Source: a bacterium (GTDB taxonomy: Bacteria > Myxococcota > UBA727 > JAUIJE01). From it: DNA of 61,049 nucleotides. The first letter of the stretch is position 1. Every line of letters begins with the position of its first letter. Location of the stretch: NCBI GenBank assembly GCA_030431455.1, contig JAUIJE010000022.1, positions 1-61,049 on the forward strand, given 5' to 3'. Shown here one piece after another: positions 55,401-61,049 of the stretch. The translations under genes and the position numbers were made by a program. The notes under the pieces were generated by a model that had not been told where the DNA came from, did no database searches, and saw nothing but the letters and a program-made list of their open reading frames with translations.

Positions 55401-56599
55401 CGGAACGGCACGCCGGACTTCGCGAGGTCGCGCGTGATGTTCTTCTGGTGGGCCTCGTTGGTGCCGCCGCCGATCTCAAGCAGCTTCGCATCCCGCCACA
55501 GGCGCTCGACGCGGTACTCGCCGACGTAGCCGTAACCACCCAGCACTTGCATCGCGCGGTCGGCGACGTTTTTGCCCATCGTCGAGCTCACCAGCTTCAC
55601 CCCGTCGGAATCGAGCCGGTTGCCGTGCTTTTCCAAATCGAGCTGACGCGCGGTGTCGTACACGTAGGCCCGACACGCCATAAACTCTGCATAGCTGTCG
55701 CCGATGTGGCGCTGAATCTGCCCGAAGTTCGACAAGGGCTGCCCGAACGCTTTGCGCTCCTGGGCGTAGTCGACCATGACCTCGATGCTGCGCTTGGCGA
55801 TGCCGAGCGACATCGCGGCCAGGGTGAGCCGCTCGAGCTCGAGGTTGCGCATCATGTGCAGGATGGACTCACCCTCGTTGCCGATGCGCGACGACGCCGG
55901 AATTCTGCAGTCGTCGAACACCAGCTCCGCGGTGTTGGACGCGCGCATGCCCGTCTTGTCCATGATTTTTTGCCCCACCGAGAACCCGGCGTGCTCCTTC
56001 TCCACCAAGAACGTGGACAGCGCGGGCCGCTTGTCGTCGCCGCCGGTGCGCGCATACACGAGCACGCAGTCACATGTGGTCTTGCCCTCGTCGATGGTGC
56101 CGTTGGTGATCCACATCTTGCGCCCGTTGAGCACGTAGTGATCGCCGTCTTTGCGCGCGGTGGAGCTCATGCCGAGCACGTCGGTGCCGGCCCCAGGCTC
56201 GCTCATGCCCATGGCCCCCACCCACTCGCCCGAGCTCAGCTTGGGGAGCGCGCGCGCGCGCTGCTCATCGTTGCCGTTGCGGGCGAGGTTGTTGGCGCAC
56301 AACATCGCGTGGGCGAGATACGCGAGGGTGAAGCCCGGGTCCGACCAGCTCATCTCCTCGTGCACGATGCACGCGGCCACCGCGTCCATCCCTGACCCGC
56401 CGAACTTCTCGGGCACGGTGATGCCAAGCAGTCCCATTTGGCCAAGCTTGCGGAACAGCGGGAGGTTGAACTTCTCGTCGCGGTCGTGTTCGAGGGCCTG
56501 CGGCTCGATTTCGTTCTTCACAAACTGCTTCACGGTATCGCGCAGCATCTTGTGTTCTTCGGTGGGGTTGTACAGATCGAAGCGGGACAGCTCACTCAT
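55397..56599 (-). CDS. Acyl-CoA dehydrogenase, isovaleryl-CoA type
   Basis: A 400-residue FAD-dependent acyl-CoA dehydrogenase. The catalytic glutamate is not at the usual C-terminal position (EIGGGTNE instead of YEGT) but lies in NLELERLTLAA (Glu256), as in isovaleryl-CoA dehydrogenases, which keep the base in helix G. FAD-binding elements MSEPGAGTD, WITNG and QVLGGYGYVGEY are present. It probably works in leucine or branched-chain acyl-CoA breakdown, but no partner enzymes are nearby. GAGGAG precedes the ATG. The stop codon shares CTAG with the NtrC-type gene. Confidence 0.88.
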   Translation of the reverse strand: MSELSRFDLYNPTEEHKMLRDTVKQFVKNEIEPQALEHDRDEKFNLPLFRKLGQMGLLGITVPEKFGGSGMDAVAACIVHEEMSWSDPGFTLAYLAHAMLCANNLARNGNDEQRARALPKLSSGEWVGAMGMSEPGAGTDVLGMSSTARKDGDHYVLNGRKMWITNGTIDEGKTTCDCVLVYARTGGDDKRPALSTFLVEKEHAGFSVGQKIMDKTGMRASNTAELVFDDCRIPASSRIGNEGESILHMMRNLELERLTLAAMSLGIAKRSIEVMVDYAQERKAFGQPLSNFGQIQRHIGDSYAEFMACRAYVYDTARQLDLEKHGNRLDSDGVKLVSSTMGKNVADRAMQVLGGYGYVGEYRVERLWRDAKLLEIGGGTNEAHQKNITRDLAKSGVPFR

Positions 56600-56666
56600 C
56601 GGATGCTCCTCGACAAAACCGGGTGACGGGGTCGCTTAGCAACCTCTTGCCACGGACAAAACCGCT

Positions 56667-57710
56667 TCACGTCTTGAACGGCAGCGGGGCCTGGTGCCAC
56701 CCGTCCACCCGGGGCTGGCGGGGGTGCAGGTCGCCCAGCAAGTCCGCGTAACCGTTGAGCCATTGCGTGGCGCGGACCGCGCCCGACCCGAGCAGCTTCT
56801 CCTTCGCCTGAGACCACCGGGGGTGCGGGACCTGGGGGTTGACCAGCCCGTCGAAGGTGTACTCCCGGGGCACGAGGTCGTTCCAGAACGTCGACGGCAA
56901 GGTCTCGACGAACTCGATGCGCGCGATGCTCTTGATGTTCTTGAACCCGTACTTCCAGGGCACCACCAGCCGGACCGGCGCGCCATTTTGGCGGGGGAGC
57001 GCGTGGCCGTAGATGCCGGTGGCGAGCAGGGCCAGCTCGTGGACCGCTTCTTTCAGCTTCAGCCCCTCGTAGTACGGCCAGGGGAATTTGCGCGATCGCT
57101 GCCCCGGGGCCTGGCTGGGCCGGTGAAAGGACACGAACCGCACAAACCGCGCTTTGCCCAGCGGACGACACCGTTCGACCAACTTGCGCAGGGGCACGCC
57201 GGTCCAGGGCACGGCCATGGCCCAGGCCTCCACGCACCGAAAACGGTAGGTGCGCTCTTCGAGCCCAAGCCGTTCGATGTCGTCGAGGTCGAGCACCATC
57301 GGCCGCTCCACCGCGCCGGTGACCGTCACCTGCCAGGGCCGCGGCAAGAACTCAGCCACATTGCGCCAGACCGCGCTGGTCTGTGTGCCAAACTCGTAGA
57401 AGTTATTGTGCGACAGCGCGGCCGGCTCCGGGGTGAGCGGACGATCCAATGCATAGGCATGGTTGCGCGCCGCGGGGTAGCCGGGCCGGTCGAGGTCGGC
57501 CCAGGGCTCGGACAGCGGCAGGTGTTCGCCGGGGGTGCCGCGGTTCAGCCGTTCGACCTCGTTTTGGCGTGTACAGCCCCCCGCGGCGGCACACAGGCCG
57601 GCGGCCCCGACGAGAAACGCGCGCCGGTGCAGGCGGCGCGAGTGGTATTCGCGCTCGTCGGTGAGAGCGTTTTCGGGCAGCGCCCAAGGGGGGGTGCGGT
57701 GGACGAACAC
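56667..57710 (-). CDS. msrP: Protein-methionine-sulfoxide reductase catalytic subunit (MsrP/YedY)
   Basis: A 347-residue molybdopterin enzyme that repairs oxidised methionines in periplasmic proteins. The molybdenum ligand is Cys159 in FRCVEAWAM; HNNFYEFG, GLKLKEA and PVRLVVPWKYGFKNIKSI are diagnostic. The N-terminus carries a Tat motif (SRRLHRRAFLVGAAGL) and then AAGGC, a possible lipobox, so it may be a Tat-exported lipoprotein. The haem-containing membrane partner MsrQ is absent. The GTG start has no Shine-Dalgarno sequence but TACAAT lies exactly 6 bases upstream. Confidence 0.95.
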   Translation of the reverse strand: MFVHRTPPWALPENALTDEREYHSRRLHRRAFLVGAAGLCAAAGGCTRQNEVERLNRGTPGEHLPLSEPWADLDRPGYPAARNHAYALDRPLTPEPAALSHNNFYEFGTQTSAVWRNVAEFLPRPWQVTVTGAVERPMVLDLDDIERLGLEERTYRFRCVEAWAMAVPWTGVPLRKLVERCRPLGKARFVRFVSFHRPSQAPGQRSRKFPWPYYEGLKLKEAVHELALLATGIYGHALPRQNGAPVRLVVPWKYGFKNIKSIARIEFVETLPSTFWNDLVPREYTFDGLVNPQVPHPRWSQAKEKLLGSGAVRATQWLNGYADLLGDLHPRQPRVDGWHQAPLPFKT

Positions 57711-57722
57711 CCCCGCATTGTA
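57711..57722 (-). promoter_or_regulatory. Possible -10 element for leaderless msrP transcript
   Basis: TACAAT (57722-57717), six bases (GCGGGG), GTG. This is the closest match in the series to the TATAAT consensus. Confidence 0.5.
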
Positions 57723-57738
57723 CCGACCCGGGCCGCGC

Positions 57739-60318
57739 TTACTCCAGGACCTGCTCCGCCGGGAACCCGCGCAGGTTGTAGCGCGAGCTCATGACCGCGC
57801 CGTAGGCCCCGGCGGTGGCGATGAGCAGGATGTCGCCGGGCACGGTGTGGGGCAGCGGACGCGCGGTGCCGAGCGTATCGCCGGTCTCGCAGATCGGGCC
57901 CACCACGTTGGCGACCATGGCCATGGGCTCGTCGAGCCGGGTGAGGTTCACAATGTGATGGTAAGCCCCGTAGAGCGCGGGCCGAATCAGGGTGTGCATG
58001 CCCGCGTCGATGCCCACGTACTGGATGTCATCCTTTTGTTTGGTCTGGTTGACCCGGGCGAGGATGACCCCGGCCCGCGCGACCATAAACCGCCCGGGCT
58101 CGAGCCACAGCTCGACGTCGGGGGTCTCGGCTTTGACCTCAGCGAGGTGCGCGCTGAGCGCGCCGATGTCGAGAGGGGACTGACCCGGCTTTTCCACCAC
58201 CCCGAGGCCGCCGCCCAGGTCCAGGAACGTCACCTCGTCAAAGTGCCGCCGGGCCTCGAGCAGAAAGTCGGCGGTCTGGGCCCAGCTGTCCGGTTGGCGG
58301 ATGCCGCTGCCCGCGTGCGCGTGCAATCCAATGACATGGGCGCCGAGCTTTTTCACCACCCCGGCCGCGCGCTCGACCTCGCCGAGGGTGATGCCGAACT
58401 TGCTGCGCTTGCCCGCGGTGCGGACGTGGGCGTGATGGCCTTGGCCTTTGCCCGGGTCGAGGCGCAACGAGAACGACCGCCCTTCGAATACCGCGGGCGC
58501 CTGTTCGAGCACGCCGAGGTTGTCGACGTTGACCCGCACGCCTTTGTCGAAGGCCGCGGTGTACTCATCGGGGTGCGCGAAGTTGGGGGTGAACAGCACC
58601 CGCTGGGGATCGAGGTCGGGGAACAGCTCGAACACGTGGCCCAGCTCGCCGGGGGACACGCACTCCAGGCCGAGGCCACGCTCGACGAAGGTGCGCAGGA
58701 TCTCGGGGTGGGGGTTGGCCTTGATGGCAAAGAACACGCGGTCGACGGGTTTGATCGACTGCACTTGGTCGCAGGCGGCGAGCAGGGTCGGCCGGTTGTA
58801 GACGTACGTTGGGGTCGGGCCTTGGGCCGCGAGGTCGAGCAGCTCTTGGCGCCGTCCCGTCCACCACCGCGTCACCGGGTCCGCGGCTTCGGGCTCTTCC
58901 TGGTCAAAGATCTGGGCCCAGGTGCGGCCGAGCAGCTCGTCGGTGGTGTGCACCCCCGAGAACAACAACGTGTGGAGTTTTTTGACCAGCCGATCGGCCT
59001 GGTCCTCGTCGATGACGAAGGTGAAGTTCAGGTCGCTGGCCGCCTGGCTCACGAGGTGGATGCGCTGCTCCTCGAACACGCCGAGGGCGGGCCCGAGCTT
59101 GTGCAGGATGGCGCGGATGTTCTGTCCCACCAGGCTGAGGGCGGCGCAGTGTTCGATCACCGTGACCCGGCCCAGGGTGGACAGCTCGGTGGCCAACCCA
59201 CGCAGCTGATCGTCGTCGAGCGCCTGGGCGCCCGCGTCGATGGAGCAGGTCACGTTGGCTTCGGAGGTCGAGACCAAGTCGACGCTCACCCCGTGGGTCT
59301 TGAACGCGCCGAATACGTCGGCGAGAAAGCCCACCTGCTGCCACATCCCGAGGGTGTTGAGCGAGACCAGCGTGATGTTTCGTTTGTGCGAGATGGCCTT
59401 GACCCGGGCGCCCCCCGACGGGGGATTGCGGGTGATGACCGTGCCCTCGGCCTCTGGCTTTTGGGTGCAGCGGATGTGCACGGGGATGCCGGCTTTGCGC
59501 ACCGGGAGCAAGCAGCGCGGATGCAGTACCTTTGCGCCGGTGGTGGCGATCTCCTGGGCCTCTTCATAGTCGAGGGCGCGCAGCAGCCGCGCCTCGGGGA
59601 TGTCCCGCGGGTTGGCGGTGAACACCCCGGGGACGTCGGTCCAGATTTCGCAGACCTCGGCCCCGATTTGAGCGGCGAAATACGCCGCCGACGTGTCCGA
59701 CCCGCCGCGCCCGAGCAACGCGGTGTGACCGTCGGGACGGCGGGCGATGAACCCTTGGGTCACGAACACGTCCGCGCCCAAGTCGGACAACGCGGCGCGC
59801 ATGCCCTCGTCGAGCGTGATGTCGCAGGTCGCGGACAGATAGGTCCGCGGGAGGGTTCCGCTCTCGGTGGTCACCAGGTGTTCGCGGGCGTCGACAAACG
59901 CGACCGACAAGCCCGCCTTGCGCAGGTAAGCCGCGCCCAGTGTCGTCGACAAGAGCTCCCCCGCGCTCATCGCGCGCGCCCGCAGCCGGGGGCTGACCTC
60001 CTCGACCAGGGCCGCGCCTTTGACCAACCGCTCCAGGTCCGCGAGGTACATCTCCGCGTCCCCGAGCCCGTCGAGGCCCAGGTCCTTCGCGAACGCTTCG
60101 TGGCGGCGGCGGAAGTCGCCCAGGGTCTCCTCGTGCACGCCCCGCGCCGCCCCCGCGAGCACGTCCTCGAGCAGGTTGGTCATGCCCGACAGCGCCGAAC
60201 ACACCAGCACCGGGGTCATGCCCGCCGCGCGCTTCTTGTCGACTTCCGTCCGAATCGTGTCCCACTCGACGCGCCCTTTCACAGACGTGCCGCCGTATTT
60301 CATGACCGCAAAACGCAT
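57739..60318 (-). CDS. lysAC: Bifunctional aspartate kinase / diaminopimelate decarboxylase
   Basis: An 859-residue fusion of the first and last enzymes of lysine synthesis. Residues 1-470 are aspartokinase (KYGGTSV at the N-terminus, RGGSDTSAAYFAAQIGA, and two ACT-type regulatory domains with ITLVSLNTLGM and LVGQN). Residues about 475-859 are the decarboxylase, with the PLP lysine in FFAIKANPHPEIL, the HAGSG segment and the C-terminal GPICETGDTL. The family fusion LysAC is known from some gammaproteobacteria. GGGAG lies 5 bases before the ATG. It is transcribed toward msrP, 28 bases away. Confidence 0.95.
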   Translation of the reverse strand: MRFAVMKYGGTSVKGRVEWDTIRTEVDKKRAAGMTPVLVCSALSGMTNLLEDVLAGAARGVHEETLGDFRRRHEAFAKDLGLDGLGDAEMYLADLERLVKGAALVEEVSPRLRARAMSAGELLSTTLGAAYLRKAGLSVAFVDAREHLVTTESGTLPRTYLSATCDITLDEGMRAALSDLGADVFVTQGFIARRPDGHTALLGRGGSDTSAAYFAAQIGAEVCEIWTDVPGVFTANPRDIPEARLLRALDYEEAQEIATTGAKVLHPRCLLPVRKAGIPVHIRCTQKPEAEGTVITRNPPSGGARVKAISHKRNITLVSLNTLGMWQQVGFLADVFGAFKTHGVSVDLVSTSEANVTCSIDAGAQALDDDQLRGLATELSTLGRVTVIEHCAALSLVGQNIRAILHKLGPALGVFEEQRIHLVSQAASDLNFTFVIDEDQADRLVKKLHTLLFSGVHTTDELLGRTWAQIFDQEEPEAADPVTRWWTGRRQELLDLAAQGPTPTYVYNRPTLLAACDQVQSIKPVDRVFFAIKANPHPEILRTFVERGLGLECVSPGELGHVFELFPDLDPQRVLFTPNFAHPDEYTAAFDKGVRVNVDNLGVLEQAPAVFEGRSFSLRLDPGKGQGHHAHVRTAGKRSKFGITLGEVERAAGVVKKLGAHVIGLHAHAGSGIRQPDSWAQTADFLLEARRHFDEVTFLDLGGGLGVVEKPGQSPLDIGALSAHLAEVKAETPDVELWLEPGRFMVARAGVILARVNQTKQKDDIQYVGIDAGMHTLIRPALYGAYHHIVNLTRLDEPMAMVANVVGPICETGDTLGTARPLPHTVPGDILLIATAGAYGAVMSSRYNLRGFPAEQVLE

Positions 60319-60441
60319 GATGACTCCCTGGGCGTCGTTTTCTCGCCTGCGCGCGGTCCGTCAACCCGTCCACGTTGCCCGCGGGGGGCTTTTCTGCTTC
60401 GATCCGCCCCTGGGTGTCGTTCCGCACAGAAAGGTGAGCCA

Positions 60442-61049
60442 TGCCAGTGTTTCTGCTCGCGTCCCTCGCGCTGTCCATTCCTTCTCCCGCGACCGCGGAC
60501 GCAGCCGTGGCCGCCGCCGACACGCACCACGCCACCGTGCAGCTCGCCGCCGCCGATGACGAGGTCGACGAGGATGACAACCCCAACACCTTCGCCCCCC
60601 TTCGCTATTATTTTTCGTGGACGCTCGACGACGAGCTCCACCCCGAGGTCGACGACGAGGTGCCCGTCATGTGGGTGCTCGCGGCGATCCTCCCCCTCGC
60701 GGAGTTCTGGTTGCCGTACGTGATGGGCGACCCCGGCGACGGCTATTTCGCCGATACCCTCTCGGCGTTCATGGTCCACAACCTCGGCTACGTCGTGCTC
60801 GCGCCGCTCTGGATCATTCCGCCCCTCGGCTACGCCGCGTTCGTCGTCTACTTCCTTGCCCTGAAGGTCTACTTCTGGCCCCTCTCCATGCTGAACCACT
60901 ATTCACGCAGCCTGTACCGCGAGGACGCGGGTCTCGATCACCCCCTCACCGGGTTCGACAACGGGCCCCCGCCACTCCGGCGCTCGGCCCCCACCCCGGC
61001 CGCGCCCGCCGCCCCGGCGGCCCCGGTGGTCCCCGCCCCCGCGGTCGCG
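60442..61049 (+). CDS. Exported membrane protein of unknown function (partial)
   Basis: The gene continues past the end of the window; 202 codons are visible. A signal peptide (MPVFLLASLALSIPSPATAD) is followed by an acidic stretch (DDEVDEDDNPNTF) and then two or three hydrophobic segments (VMWVLAAILPLAEFWLPYV; LGYVVLAPLWIIPPLGYAAF) and an Ala/Pro-rich tail. AAAGGTGA lies 4 bases before the ATG. No family is recognised. It is divergent from the lysAC gene, 123 bases away. Confidence 0.7.

Overview
The window is very GC-rich, densely packed bacterial chromosome with 54 protein-coding genes, no RNA genes, no insertion sequences and no CRISPR. Gene content points to a Myxococcota-like (former Deltaproteobacteria) organism: Ser/Thr kinases of the HRDVSPQN type with PEGA repeats, several PilZ proteins, thrombospondin-type-3/OmpA lipoproteins, an Mla-type lipid transport operon with a very large MCE protein, two FliH/SctL-like proteins outside any secretion cluster, and many lipoproteins. 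The lineage is inferred from gene content and was not tested by phylogeny.

Layout. 1-310: start of a lipoprotein gene leaving the window. 549-6880 (-): alr, then mlaE-mlaF-mlaD-like-OmpA-like lipoprotein. 7000-9562: an Hsp70 without a lid, an ECF sigma factor and a tiny membrane protein. 9578-16533 (-): envelope operons (LpoA/LppC-like lipoprotein, zinc-ribbon protein, two FliH/SctL-like proteins, uppS, cdsA, hypothetical). 16679-18893 (+): class I/II aminotransferase and fmt. 18960-24924: Crp/Fnr regulator, PilZ protein, NhaC antiporter and small membrane or unknown proteins. 25212-33170 (-): beta-propeller/dihaem cytochrome lipoprotein, cyclic-nucleotide-binding protein, PilZ protein, PEGA lipoprotein, trxB, uvrB, DsbD-N-like lipoprotein. 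33266-39142: Ser/Thr kinase with PEGA repeats, a group-3 sigma factor, then a polyamine pair (deoxyhypusine-synthase-like protein and a SpeD-SpeE fusion). 39129-43272: divergent biotin genes bioFD / bioBA. 43284-48366: PilZ-PilZ-DUF4388 protein, hflX, and a kinase fused to a PhnD-like binding domain. 48435-55400: an unknown lipoprotein with a sigma-54-like promoter, diverging from a tightly coupled TonB receptor / substrate-binding protein / sensor kinase / NtrC-type regulator operon. 55397-60318 (-): isovaleryl-CoA-type dehydrogenase, msrP, and a fused aspartokinase/diaminopimelate decarboxylase. A partial membrane protein ends the window.

The main observations for a second look: (i) at about ten genes a TANNNT hexamer sits exactly 6 or 7 bases before the start codon, a signature of leaderless mRNAs; (ii) hflX has no canonical start codon where homology begins, but has AAGGAG 7 bases before an ATC; (iii) a lipoyl/biotinyl-like domain lacking the modified lysine interrupts the MCE domain of the MlaD-like protein; (iv) a kinase whose predicted external domain is a PhnD-like binding protein; (v) an 11-of-12 match to the sigma-54 promoter consensus next to an NtrC-type operon; (vi) the SpeD-SpeE fusion beside a DHS-like enzyme.
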